Source: an uncultured bacterium (GTDB lineage Bacteria > Bacillota > Clostridia > Lachnospirales > Lachnospiraceae). From it: a stretch of 16,976 bases of DNA. A program made the translations under genes and the position numbers. The stretch is from the NCBI GenBank assembly GCA_905216215.1, contig CAJMSZ010000045.1, positions 1 to 16,976 of the forward strand, given 5' to 3'. Below, in pieces: positions 6,586-14,544 of this stretch (within the stretch, counting starts at the first letter, position 1; each line of letters begins with the position of its first letter). The notes beneath the pieces were generated by a model, which saw only the letters and a program-made list of their open reading frames with translations, made no database searches and had not been told where the DNA came from.

Positions 6586-9500
6586 ATGACTCAGATGCAA
6601 ATTAAGCCATTTAAAAAAGTATTAGTGGCAAACCGCGGCGAAATCGCAATTCGTGTGTTCAGGGCACTGAACGAACTTGGCATCACTACCGTCGGTATTT
6701 ATTCAAAAGAAGACAAATACGCACTGTTTCGTGCGAAAGCCGATGAATCTTATCCACTGAATCCAAACAAAGGACCTGTGGACGCTTATTTGGACATTGA
6801 AGGTATCATCAATATTGCCAAATCTGCTAATGTAGATGCTATCCATCCGGGATATGGATTTCTTTCTGAAAATCCAGAATTTGTAGCCGCATGTGAGGCA
6901 AATGGGATTACCTTTATCGGACCTAGCAAAGAGTTAATGAACGCAATGGGAGACAAGATTTCATCAAAGCAGATGGCAATCAAGGCAGATGTTCCTATCA
7001 TTCCTGGTGTGGACCATGCGCTCAAGACCGAAGAAGAAGTAATGGAAGTTGCAGCCATGGTTGGTTACCCAGTTATGCTCAAGGCATCCAACGGTGGTGG
7101 CGGACGTGGAATGCGTATTGTAAACTGCGCTGAGGACATGCCTGTCGCTTATCGTGAAGCATGTAACGAATCCAAGAAAGCTTTCGGTGATGACCAGATT
7201 TTCGTGGAGAAATATTTAAAGGGACCGAAACACATTGAGGTTCAGATTGTAGCCGATAATTATGGAAACGTTGTTCATCTGTTTGACCGTGACTGTTCTG
7301 TACAGCGTCGTCATCAGAAGGTAGTAGAATATGCTCCTGCTTTCAGCGTTCCGGAAGCAACAAGAAAGATTATTTTCGACAGTGCCGTAAGACTTACCAA
7401 ATCCGTCGGCTACCGCAATGCCGGAACTTTGGAATTCCTTGTTGACCAGAATGGAAATCCTTACTTTATCGAGATGAACCCTCGTATCCAGGTAGAGCAT
7501 ACTGTGACAGAGCAGATTACCGGACTGGATATCGTTGCTACTCAGATTTTAATCGCAGAAGGATATCCGCTTGACAGTCCTGAAATCAACATTCCATCTC
7601 AGGAATCTGTAAAATGTACCGGATATTCTATCCAGACACGTATTACTTCAGAGGATCCATCCAATGGATTCCTTCCTGATACCGGAAAGATTACCGTATA
7701 CCGTTCAAGTAATGGTAACGGAATCCGTCTTGATGGTGGTAATGCAAATGTTGGCGCAGAGATTACTCCATACTACGACAGCTTGCTCGTAAAAGTAATT
7801 TCTACAGACCGTACTTTTGACGGAGCGGTTCGCAAATCCTTGCGTGCCCTTAAGGAAATGCGTATCCGTGGTATCAAGACCAACATACCTTTCCTGGTAA
7901 ATGTAGTAAATCATCCTACTTTCCGAGCGGGACAGTGCTATACAACATTTATTGAAGAAACACCACAGTTATTCGAACTTCCAAGCAGTCAGGACCGCGC
8001 AACGAAACTGATTGATTTCCTTGGACACCGTATTGTTAACGTAACACAGGGTAAGAAGCCGATTTACGAAAACCGTGTTCTTCCTGTATACGATGAAACC
8101 GCACCTGTTTACGGTGCCCGTGATGAATTTCTGAAATTAGGTGCAAAAGATTTCACCCAGAAAATTCTTCACGAAAAGAAATTATATGTAACAGACACAA
8201 CCATGCGTGATGCACAGCAGTCATTGATGGCAACACGTATGAGAACGAAAGATATTGCCGGAGCCGCAAGAGCAACCAACTTATTCATGCAGAATGCTTT
8301 CTCTGTAGAATGTTGGGGCGGTGCTACTTTCGATACCTGCTATCGTTTCTTAAAGGAATCTCCATGGAAACGTCTTAGCATTTTGAGACAGCGCATGCCT
8401 AACACATTATTACAGATGTTGCTTCGTGCTTCCAATGCAGTTGGATACAGCAACTACCCGGATAATGTCGTTCAGGAATTTATCCGTGTGTCTGCCAAAC
8501 ATGGTATCGATGTATTCCGTATTTTCGATTCCCTGAACTGGGTAGAAAATATGAAGATGCCAATCGAAGAAGCCCTGAAAACAGGCAAGATTGTAGAAGC
8601 ATCTATTTGCTACACAGGAGATATTTTAAACCCAACAGAGGATAAATATACCCTTGATTACTATGTTAAGAAAGCAAAAGAATTAGAAGCCCTCGGTATC
8701 CATACATTTGCAATTAAGGATATGGCCGGACTTCTGAAACCATATGCAGCAAAAGAACTTGTGTCTGCGTTAAAATCAGAACTGAATATTCCTATTCATT
8801 TACATACTCACGATTCTACAGGAAATGGTGTTGCTACTGTATTAATGGCAGCTGAAGCCGGTGTAGATATTGTTGACCTTGCAATTGAATCCATGAGCAC
8901 CCTTACCAGCCAGCCTTCTATGAACGCTGTAGTAGAAGCGCTCCGTGGTACAGAAAGAGATACCGGACTTGCATTCGATGATTTGGAAGAATTAAGCCAT
9001 TACTATGGACGTGTTCGTAAAGTATACAAATCATTTGAAAGTGAAATGAACGCTCCTAATGCCGAGATTTACAAATACGAAATCCCAGGTGGTCAGTACT
9101 CTAACCTGTTAGCACAGGTAGAAGCCATGGGCGCAAAAGACCAGTTCGAAGATATTAAAATACTCTACAAGCAAGCAAATGAACTGCTTGGAAATATTAC
9201 AAAGGTTACTCCTACTTCAAAGGTAGTTGGAGATATGGCTATCTTCATGTTGAAGAATGGTCTTACAAAAGATAATATTTTCGAAGTTGGAAGGGACTTA
9301 TCTTATCCAGATTCTGTTGTAGACTACTTTAAGGGTATGATCGGACAGCCTGAAGGTGGATTCAATCCGGAACTTCAGAAGATTGTCCTCAAAGGCACAG
9401 AACCAATTACAGTCCGTCCAGGTTCACTCCTTGAACCAGTAGACTTCGAAGCAATTGAAAAACACTTAAAGGAAAGCTTCGATTTGAGTCGTTTCCTTCC

Positions 9501-10047
9501 AAAGGATATGGAATGTAAAGCAGTCAGCTATGCACTTTATCCAAAGGTTTATGAAGAATACTGCCAGCACTTCCAGGCATTTAACGATGTTACACGTCTG
9601 GAAAGCCATGTATACTTCTATGGCCTGCGTAAAGGTGAAGAGACAACCTTAAAGATTGATGAAGGAAAAGATTTGATTATCAAGTTCCTCGAAATGTCTG
9701 ATCCAGACTCAGAAGGACGCCGTACACTTTCCTTCGAAGTAAACGGTTCCGTCCGTGAGATTTCAATCCTTGATGAAAAACGTGCAGTGAAATCCGACAA
9801 CAAGCTGAAAGCTGATAAGACAAACCCTGCTCACGTTGGTTCTTCTATTCCGGGAACAATCGAGAAGGTATTCGTCAAAGAAGGCGATAAGGTTGAACAG
9901 AACCAGCCACTGGTTGTTATCGAAGCAATGAAGATGGAAACAACCATCGTTGCAAAACAAGCCGGAACAATCGACAAGATTTATGTCAAAGAAAAAGACC
10001 GCGTAAGTACAGGCGACTTACTTGTTTCTTTCGAAAAACAGAACTAA
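6586..10047 (+). CDS. pyc: Pyruvate carboxylase, single-chain
   Basis: This biotin enzyme carboxylates pyruvate to oxaloacetate with ATP and bicarbonate, a cytoplasmic anaplerotic step. At 1153 aa it has the normal full length. The biotin carboxylase domain spans about 8-460, with the ATP loop SNGGGGRGM (168-176) and EMNPRIQVEHTVTE (296-309). The carboxyltransferase domain starts near 530, with DTTMRDAQQSL (537-547), the lysine expected to be carbamylated in AIKDMAG (K711) and metal ligands in HLHTHD (738-743). The C-terminal biotinyl domain has EAMKMET with biotinyl K1116. The ATG is well supported by GGAGGTG just upstream. Separate oxaloacetate decarboxylase subunits are excluded because both catalytic halves and the biotin domain sit in one chain. 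It is monocistronic, with terminators directly after the stop. A biotin protein ligase must act on it but is not in the window. Confidence 0.98.
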   Translation: MTQMQIKPFKKVLVANRGEIAIRVFRALNELGITTVGIYSKEDKYALFRAKADESYPLNPNKGPVDAYLDIEGIINIAKSANVDAIHPGYGFLSENPEFVAACEANGITFIGPSKELMNAMGDKISSKQMAIKADVPIIPGVDHALKTEEEVMEVAAMVGYPVMLKASNGGGGRGMRIVNCAEDMPVAYREACNESKKAFGDDQIFVEKYLKGPKHIEVQIVADNYGNVVHLFDRDCSVQRRHQKVVEYAPAFSVPEATRKIIFDSAVRLTKSVGYRNAGTLEFLVDQNGNPYFIEMNPRIQVEHTVTEQITGLDIVATQILIAEGYPLDSPEINIPSQESVKCTGYSIQTRITSEDPSNGFLPDTGKITVYRSSNGNGIRLDGGNANVGAEITPYYDSLLVKVISTDRTFDGAVRKSLRALKEMRIRGIKTNIPFLVNVVNHPTFRAGQCYTTFIEETPQLFELPSSQDRATKLIDFLGHRIVNVTQGKKPIYENRVLPVYDETAPVYGARDEFLKLGAKDFTQKILHEKKLYVTDTTMRDAQQSLMATRMRTKDIAGAARATNLFMQNAFSVECWGGATFDTCYRFLKESPWKRLSILRQRMPNTLLQMLLRASNAVGYSNYPDNVVQEFIRVSAKHGIDVFRIFDSLNWVENMKMPIEEALKTGKIVEASICYTGDILNPTEDKYTLDYYVKKAKELEALGIHTFAIKDMAGLLKPYAAKELVSALKSELNIPIHLHTHDSTGNGVATVLMAAEAGVDIVDLAIESMSTLTSQPSMNAVVEALRGTERDTGLAFDDLEELSHYYGRVRKVYKSFESEMNAPNAEIYKYEIPGGQYSNLLAQVEAMGAKDQFEDIKILYKQANELLGNITKVTPTSKVVGDMAIFMLKNGLTKDNIFEVGRDLSYPDSVVDYFKGMIGQPEGGFNPELQKIVLKGTEPITVRPGSLLEPVDFEAIEKHLKESFDLSRFLPKDMECKAVSYALYPKVYEEYCQHFQAFNDVTRLESHVYFYGLRKGEETTLKIDEGKDLIIKFLEMSDPDSEGRRTLSFEVNGSVREISILDEKRAVKSDNKLKADKTNPAHVGSSIPGTIEKVFVKEGDKVEQNQPLVVIEAMKMETTIVAKQAGTIDKIYVKEKDRVSTGDLLVSFEKQN

Positions 10048-10056
10048 TTTGTCCAT

Positions 10057-10083
10057 TGAGCAGAGGGGTTTCCCCTCGGCTCA
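10057..10083 (+). terminator. GC-rich hairpin directly after pyc
   Basis: TGAGC and AGGGG (10057-10068) pair with CCCCT and GCTCA (10072-10083), interrupted by one 2-nt mismatch, with a 3-nt loop. No T-run follows, so on its own it is a pause or stability hairpin; with the next hairpin it forms the end of the pyc transcript. Confidence 0.5.
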
Positions 10084-10104
10084 TCGGATACAGAGTATAT
10101 AAGA

Positions 10105-10155
10105 AAAAGGTACAGCTTCCATCTAAAACCTTCGTTGAGATGAGCTGTACCTTTT
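10105..10155. terminator. Bidirectional terminator between convergent pyc and the pilus operon
   Basis: A perfect 13-bp stem (10105-10117 with 10143-10155) has AAAA at its base and TTTT at its end, so it can work in both directions. A shorter inner stem ATCT/AGAT tightens the loop. It sits between pyc ending at 10047 and the stop of the last pilus-operon gene at 10158, and should prevent read-through both ways. Confidence 0.85.
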
Positions 10156-10157
10156 CC

Positions 10158-10352
10158 TTATTCTCTCAGTGCATCTAATTCTGTCACGTTAACACCCATT
10201 CCGCTCAGAATCACTTTCAAATCTCTGTAACGTGTTTTCATGGACTGATATACTCCAGAATCTTTGTCCGGAATCCCCTGCATCCAGTCTTGAAGCCGTG
10301 AAAATTCTTCCACACAGATTTTCATAGTTTCTACACTATTCATTTCTTCCAT
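10158..10352 (-). CDS. Short hypothetical protein at the end of the Tad operon
   Basis: I do not recognise this protein. It is small and hydrophilic (64 aa from the chosen start), probably helical, with no signal peptide, membrane segment or cysteine pair; the piece IPDKDSGVYQSMKTRYRDLK is its most distinctive part. An in-frame ATG at 10457 would give 99 aa and overlap the upstream gene by 43 bp, but its extra 35 residues are basic and low in character, with GGGAG only 1 nt before the ATG. The ATGs at 10352 and 10343 lie just after a likely promoter and next to GGTGGAGAGG, which suits 10343 best by spacing. I give 10352 as a compromise; the frame and stop are more certain than the start. Confidence 0.6.
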   Translation of the reverse strand: MEEMNSVETMKICVEEFSRLQDWMQGIPDKDSGVYQSMKTRYRDLKVILSGMGVNVTELDALRE

Positions 10353-10382
10353 CCTCTCCACCGCCTTTCCAATTCTAACTAC

Positions 10383-10411
10383 AGTATAGCGGTTTTGTCT
10401 TTGGTTTACAA
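10383..10411 (-). promoter_or_regulatory. Possible internal promoter for the last small gene
   Basis: On the minus strand TTGTAA (10406-10411) and TATACT (10383-10388) are 17 bp apart and fall between the stop of the DUF6382-like gene (10415) and the ATG codons at 10352/10343. If used, the small gene can be expressed apart from the pilus operon. Confidence 0.4.
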
Positions 10412-10414
10412 TAC

Positions 10415-11116
10415 TCACTCCAGTCCTTTTCTCAGCTTTTGACTTACGTATTGCCATACTCCCATTCGTTCTCTGACTGTTTTCCCTTTCAAGGTCTGCT
10501 CATATGCCCAGTCATCCAGAATCTTGTCTTCCTCCAGCTCATAAGACATCTCTTTTTTCTTTATCCGATTTAATTCTTCCTCTTTCCGCTCCAGTATTTG
10601 TTCCAACACATCCTCGATATTATAGTTTTCTTCCATAGAGGACTTATGCAGCTCATAGGCAAAATAGATTGCCTCTTTGTCCTCATAGTCTGTTTCTCTC
10701 ACAAAATATTCCGTCAGAACATGAAATGCTTCCCATAAATTTTTCTCCCATGCCGGACAGTAACAAAAATAAAATTTTCCATCCTGCCAGTATATATATT
10801 CTGGTTCCAGAAGCAGGCAATGAATGTTCAGCATATAATCACCAAGTTCTCCCAGCACCTGTACAAACTGACGCATAAAATCTTCCATCTGTGCACTGCC
10901 CCACCCTTCACGTTCCCCTAACGCTTTCATGCTAATCTTTCCACTTATCTCATAACGATACCTGCTTTTCTCATCCATCCCCTGTCCATGTACCGGCAAA
11001 AGTCCGGAGATATGATTATTTTGAATCATTCGTATCTGGTAATCTTCTAAATATTCCTCCTCTAGCTCCACACTCATCCATGTATGTCTGAGCTCTCTTT
11101 CGTATTCTACTTTCAT
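10415..11116 (-). CDS. DUF6382-like protein without an FHA domain
   Basis: This 233-aa cytoplasmic protein resembles the DUF6382 family of Lachnospiraceae. The cues are the opening MKVEYERELRHTWM, the segment YQIRMIQNNHISGLLPVHGQ, YRYEISGKISMKAL, and LLLEPEYIYWQDGKFYFCYCP. By my recollection, longer family members carry a C-terminal forkhead-associated (phosphothreonine-binding) domain. Here the chain ends soon after a charged helical stretch (residues ~165-200), so that domain is absent. No membrane segments are visible. Its ATG overlaps the previous gene's stop by 4 bp (ATGA), so it belongs to the pilus operon and is translationally coupled. Its function is unknown; position suggests a regulatory or accessory part in Tad assembly. 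Confidence 0.7.
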   Translation of the reverse strand: MKVEYERELRHTWMSVELEEEYLEDYQIRMIQNNHISGLLPVHGQGMDEKSRYRYEISGKISMKALGEREGWGSAQMEDFMRQFVQVLGELGDYMLNIHCLLLEPEYIYWQDGKFYFCYCPAWEKNLWEAFHVLTEYFVRETDYEDKEAIYFAYELHKSSMEENYNIEDVLEQILERKEEELNRIKKKEMSYELEEDKILDDWAYEQTLKGKTVRERMGVWQYVSQKLRKGLE

Positions 11117-11547
11117 TCAAACTTTTCCTCTATTCTTTCTTTTAGAACTTTTAAGTTTCTTATTGCATCCTCAGGCTGTGTAATAGCAGCACTTTCTTCT
11201 ACTTTCAATGACAGACTTTTCTTGCTTGCTTCCGCTTTCACTGTAACCTTCTCATCTTCAGCGATACACTCCACCTCAGCCCCTCCAAAAAATAAAGTTT
11301 TTCCACGCACCCTCTGAACGAAATAATCTTCTGCACGTCTTTGCTTTTCTTCTGAACTTACCTGCCATAATTCACTTGTAACAACTGCTGCTTCATATGC
11401 TGCGCCTGTTAAAATCCCTTTGTCATGGTAATAAAACAGTCCAAATATAACAGCCATCCACACCAGCAACACCACTGGAGCAAGGTAACTCATCTCTACA
11501 ACTGTACTTCCCTTGCATTGCATTCCCATCATTCTTCCACTTACCAT
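11113..11547 (-). CDS. Small TadE-like pseudopilin
   Basis: This 144-aa protein has a short positively charged leader and a prepilin-like N-terminus: G13 followed by STVVE, with E18 at mature position +5, and then a hydrophobic segment (residues ~20-40). This is the class III signal cleaved by the Tad prepilin peptidase encoded immediately upstream. The rest (residues 45-144) is a soluble, Glu/Lys-rich extracytoplasmic domain. TadE-like minor pilins help Tad pilus assembly or sit at its tip. The ATG overlaps the end of the peptidase gene by 7 bp and has AGGAG about 8 nt ahead. The stop overlaps the next gene by 4 bp. Confidence 0.75.
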   Translation of the reverse strand: MVSGRMMGMQCKGSTVVEMSYLAPVVLLVWMAVIFGLFYYHDKGILTGAAYEAAVVTSELWQVSSEEKQRRAEDYFVQRVRGKTLFFGGAEVECIAEDEKVTVKAEASKKSLSLKVEESAAITQPEDAIRNLKVLKERIEEKFE

Positions 11548-11954
11548 AACATCACTCCTGCAACACCTATCATCAGGAATGGATAGAAGGGAATCCGTTC
11601 TTTTCTATGAAGCTTCCTTCGTAGCACACCCAGCACTGTAATCAGGCTGCACACACAAAATGCCAGTGATAAAATAACCAGCAGCTTCCATGCTCCAAAA
11701 CAGATTCCCAGATTCAAGATCATCCAGCTATCCCCATATCCAATCTGTTCCTTCGTCACCTTAGACAAGAGACAAAACAAAATTCCTATCACAATTCCAA
11801 GCAAGCATTCATACCATTGCAGTGGTCTTGCGAATACCTGAATTCCAATTGCCCCTGCCGTTCCAATTATTAAATATGCAATGGGAACCTCTCTTTTTCT
11901 GATATCCCATAACATTCCTGTAAACAAAAATAGTCCCACTCCTATTTCCCACAT
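11541..11954 (-). CDS. Prepilin peptidase, TadV/CpaA type (A24 family)
   Basis: This polytopic membrane aspartic protease removes leaders from Flp-type prepilins and TadE-like pseudopilins. At 137 aa it is the short Tad version that lacks the methyltransferase domain of PilD. Both catalytic aspartates are visible: D17 in LWDIRKREVP, after the first membrane helix, and D75 in the family signature GYGDSW. About four hydrophobic helices follow one another. I start at the ATG at 11952-11954. A TTG three codons upstream (11963) is possible, with AAAGG nearby. Either way the start overlaps the end of the preceding TadE-like gene, which implies coupled translation. Confidence 0.88.
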   Translation of the reverse strand: MWEIGVGLFLFTGMLWDIRKREVPIAYLIIGTAGAIGIQVFARPLQWYECLLGIVIGILFCLLSKVTKEQIGYGDSWMILNLGICFGAWKLLVILSLAFCVCSLITVLGVLRRKLHRKERIPFYPFLMIGVAGVMLW

Positions 11955-12862
11955 TTCGAACAAGCCGCCTTTCCTTTTACTTCGCTCACCGGTACTCTAT
12001 ATATCTTTCGTTTTAACCCAGAGCATATCTTGGTGCAATGATATCGATTCCCATAATCAGTAATATAAACCTGCGCAGATGACATATTTTTTCCCGTACA
12101 TAATGGACATTTCCGATACTTTTCTCCATCCTTATTGCGCAAGCTTTCCAGGGCTTCACCACTCACACTGCGAACAGACGGCTCTAAATAACTGCAATTA
12201 TAGTTTAAATGATATACAAGACCCGTTTCCGTAATATATACCATCTGCTGACTCCCGTTATCATCAAACAGCTCTTTTGCATACCCCGTCCATCCTTTGA
12301 TTCTCATTTTTTCCTTATATTTCATAAGTCCCGTTCTAAAAAAGGGAAATGGCAGCTTCATCTGATACTCCACAGTCAATTCATAAATCCCAATTCCCGG
12401 AATCGAATAGGATTTCGCGCAGGACAGTCCTCTCGCACCTTGAACGACAATACTTCTGTCCAGTTTTTCTCCCCCTATAGCAGTAACCAGCATATTTTCC
12501 ATCTGAGAAGAAATCAGAATATCCGATTCATACGCAGATTCTGCCAACTTCTTACCTGTCTCCTGCATTCCGCATCGTATAACAGACTGAATTGTTCTGA
12601 TTTCCAGCATCCATATAAGACACAGTGCTGCATAAAAAAAGAAAGGAATACATATAACTGCTTCTACGGTAATACTTGCATTTTTCACCGTATGTTTTTC
12701 TGAGGCAGAATCAGATACCTTCTCCGCATACCAAGAGATACTTGTATTGCGTGAGAAATCAAACTCTACTGCCCTCCTATCACTCAAATCTGGAAAAATA
12801 TTTCGTATGTTAATGTTTGTTGTGTATGTTTGAACAAAAAAGACCGTATGCGGAAAAGGCAT
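11942..12862 (-). CDS. TadE-like protein with two C-terminal His/Cys repeats
   Basis: This 306-aa pseudopilin-like protein has an unusually long pre-region (residues 1-61), then a prepilin-type motif ASITVE, with E67 at +5 if cut after A62, and a hydrophobic segment to about 87. A soluble domain follows (~90-200). The C-terminus holds two copies of one unit: VYITETGLVYH with H218, C223, C252, C255; and VYITDYGNRYH with H275, C280, C301, C304. Each has H-x4-C followed by C-x2-C, so each could bind one zinc ion or form disulfides outside the cell. The start at 12862 is favoured because AGGAGGTGG lies 6 nt ahead; an ATG at 12886 would place that ribosome site inside the gene. The stop overlaps the peptidase gene. 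The repeat's role is unknown. Confidence 0.72.
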   Translation of the reverse strand: MPFPHTVFFVQTYTTNINIRNIFPDLSDRRAVEFDFSRNTSISWYAEKVSDSASEKHTVKNASITVEAVICIPFFFYAALCLIWMLEIRTIQSVIRCGMQETGKKLAESAYESDILISSQMENMLVTAIGGEKLDRSIVVQGARGLSCAKSYSIPGIGIYELTVEYQMKLPFPFFRTGLMKYKEKMRIKGWTGYAKELFDDNGSQQMVYITETGLVYHLNYNCSYLEPSVRSVSGEALESLRNKDGEKYRKCPLCTGKNMSSAQVYITDYGNRYHCTKICSGLKRKIYRVPVSEVKGKAACSKCGK

Positions 12863-12889
12863 CTGATTCCACCTCCTTTTTCTCATCCT

Positions 12890-14272
12890 TTAATGATATT
12901 GATAGCCCACCGTAAACTGATAGGTAATACTTCTTCTCATGGGGCACGTCATATGAAATGTAGCACCGGTGACACAGGCATCTGCACGAAAATATTCTTT
13001 TCCATAAGCCTTCCTAATATCCTGCTCCACAATGTCCAGTGCCCGCATTGTTACAAGATTTTTTTGCTTTGCCAACAATAACATCTGTAAATATCTCTCA
13101 TAATTTTCACCTTCTGTCTGTTCTGTATCTTCATTTTGAATGCCATTTTCTTTCATAGAAAACAGATTTTCCAATGATAGATGCCAGGTTTCATCACTTT
13201 TCATCAAAGGCACTCTGCCTCCGTCAAGCAATGTCTTCACATCCACCATTCCCTCTCCATAAGCCCAGGTTAGCAGTAGTGCATGTTTGACCAGTGGCAC
13301 AATTTCCGGAGATATCAGAAGTGCACATAGCGTACCTGCCATTGCCTCTGCTTCCATCTGTTTTTCCTGACTCGACAATAAATATGCATAATTAATTCCA
13401 AACCTTATATTACATATTTTCCTTGCCACACCCTCTAAATTTGCAGCATCACTTTCTTTTCCTTCTAATAAATATTCCACCTCATACACAAGCCCTTTCC
13501 CTGACTTTTCCTCCTCCATTATTTTCTTACGTGCATTTTCAAAATGTTCCATTGCATACAGATTGAAAAAGATGATGTCTTTGGCCTCTTCCTCTTTTAC
13601 AAACAAAGTACCATATCCCTCTTGAATCTTCCTTTTGGAAGGGACATCTCTGGTATTGATTTGTCCTGATGACAATTCAAACTGTTCTGGTAACACAAGC
13701 TTAAAAAACAAATCAGATTTCATTTCTTTCAGCAATTCCAGTGGGTTCTGTTCTGACGCAAGCGTCTCTTCTTCCTCCTGAAGAACCTGGTCCATTTCTT
13801 CACTCGTCTTTATGTCTTCTTTCCCATATTCTTCTGTCAATTTTTCTTTTTCTTTCCACACTGAATAGTTGCCTATCGCACTCTCAAGCATAGAAAATCC
13901 TGTTTTCTTCTTCTGATACTCTACAGCCTGTCTGAAAAACTCCTGTCCATTTTCATCCGTCAGATACCCAATTGCAGCAATGTCCATATCCATATTTTCT
14001 GCCCCATAATAGCGCAGTCGGTTTAAAATATGTTCTTCTGACACTTCTCCAGATTCATAACTCTCTTCTAATGCAAATATATGGTAGTTTTCTAGCAAAT
14101 CTCTCTGATATTCAGCAAATACCGATTCTGTTGCCATTGACGCATCTGCTCTTTTCTCGTTCTTTAACATTTGAATAGACGCACTCTCCAAAACCGCACC
14201 TACCAATGCCAATAACAAGAGAAAAACGAAACTCAAAAAAACAGTCAGTTCGCCCCGCACCATCTTTTTCAT
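12890..14272 (-). CDS. DUF5702-like Tad-locus protein
   Basis: This 460-aa protein has a single N-terminal membrane segment (about residues 8-30, starting GELTVFLSFVFLLLLALVGAV) followed by an extracytoplasmic region rich in Glu and Lys with helical stretches. The opening, the ESASI after the membrane span and the following ATESVFAEYQRDLLENYHIFAL segment resemble DUF5702 proteins found in Firmicutes Tad loci. Their function is unknown; a large minor-pilin or tether-like role is a guess from topology. The ATG is the first in frame. Its ribosome site is weak (GAGAG or AGAG upstream), and an ATG three codons later is equally possible. It is separated from the prepilin gene by about 49 bp and followed closely by the TadE-like gene. 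Confidence 0.7.
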   Translation of the reverse strand: MKKMVRGELTVFLSFVFLLLLALVGAVLESASIQMLKNEKRADASMATESVFAEYQRDLLENYHIFALEESYESGEVSEEHILNRLRYYGAENMDMDIAAIGYLTDENGQEFFRQAVEYQKKKTGFSMLESAIGNYSVWKEKEKLTEEYGKEDIKTSEEMDQVLQEEEETLASEQNPLELLKEMKSDLFFKLVLPEQFELSSGQINTRDVPSKRKIQEGYGTLFVKEEEAKDIIFFNLYAMEHFENARKKIMEEEKSGKGLVYEVEYLLEGKESDAANLEGVARKICNIRFGINYAYLLSSQEKQMEAEAMAGTLCALLISPEIVPLVKHALLLTWAYGEGMVDVKTLLDGGRVPLMKSDETWHLSLENLFSMKENGIQNEDTEQTEGENYERYLQMLLLAKQKNLVTMRALDIVEQDIRKAYGKEYFRADACVTGATFHMTCPMRRSITYQFTVGYQYH

Positions 14273-14321
14273 CTCTGTACACTCTCACTTTGGAATATAA
14301 TCTGTTTCCGATATCTTGAAT

Positions 14322-14525
14322 CTAAATACCGGCACTTTCACTGGTTATTTTTGCAAATATTGTTTCAACCAAATTGGTCAGCTGTGTTTTGAAAATCAAG
14401 ACCAGCCCTATAATTACAACAAGAACTAATATCAGTTCTACTACCGACATTCCGTCCTGATTCCGAATCGTCTGTTTCATTCTCTCCCAGACATTCTTAA
14501 TATTTTTCATTACACTTTTTTTCAC
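14322..14525 (-). CDS. Flp-type (type IVb) prepilin
   Basis: This is the likely major pilin of the Tad pilus: a 67-aa prepilin with a basic leader, a cleavage site after G25 (RNQDG then MSVVE), Glu30 at mature position +5, and a long hydrophobic helix (LILVLVVIIGLVLIF). Mature length would be about 42 aa, normal for Flp pilins. I chose the GTG at 14523-14525 because AGAGGGG sits 6 nt upstream. An ATG at 14564 would extend it by 13 residues and overlap the tadC end by 20 bp, with no better ribosome site. It lies between the platform genes and the pseudopilin genes, as expected for a Tad locus. Confidence 0.82.
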   Translation of the reverse strand: MKKSVMKNIKNVWERMKQTIRNQDGMSVVELILVLVVIIGLVLIFKTQLTNLVETIFAKITSESAGI

Positions 14526-14544
14526 ATGTATCCCCTCTTCCTGA

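Noticed and set aside
10434..10457. ATG at 10457 as start of the small terminal gene
   Set aside because: The ribosome site touches the ATG, it overlaps the upstream gene, and a promoter plus better ribosome site lie downstream.
12863..12886. ATG at 12886 as start of the large TadE-like gene
   Set aside because: The codons that follow are themselves a near-perfect AGGAGGTGG ribosome site placed for the ATG at 12862.
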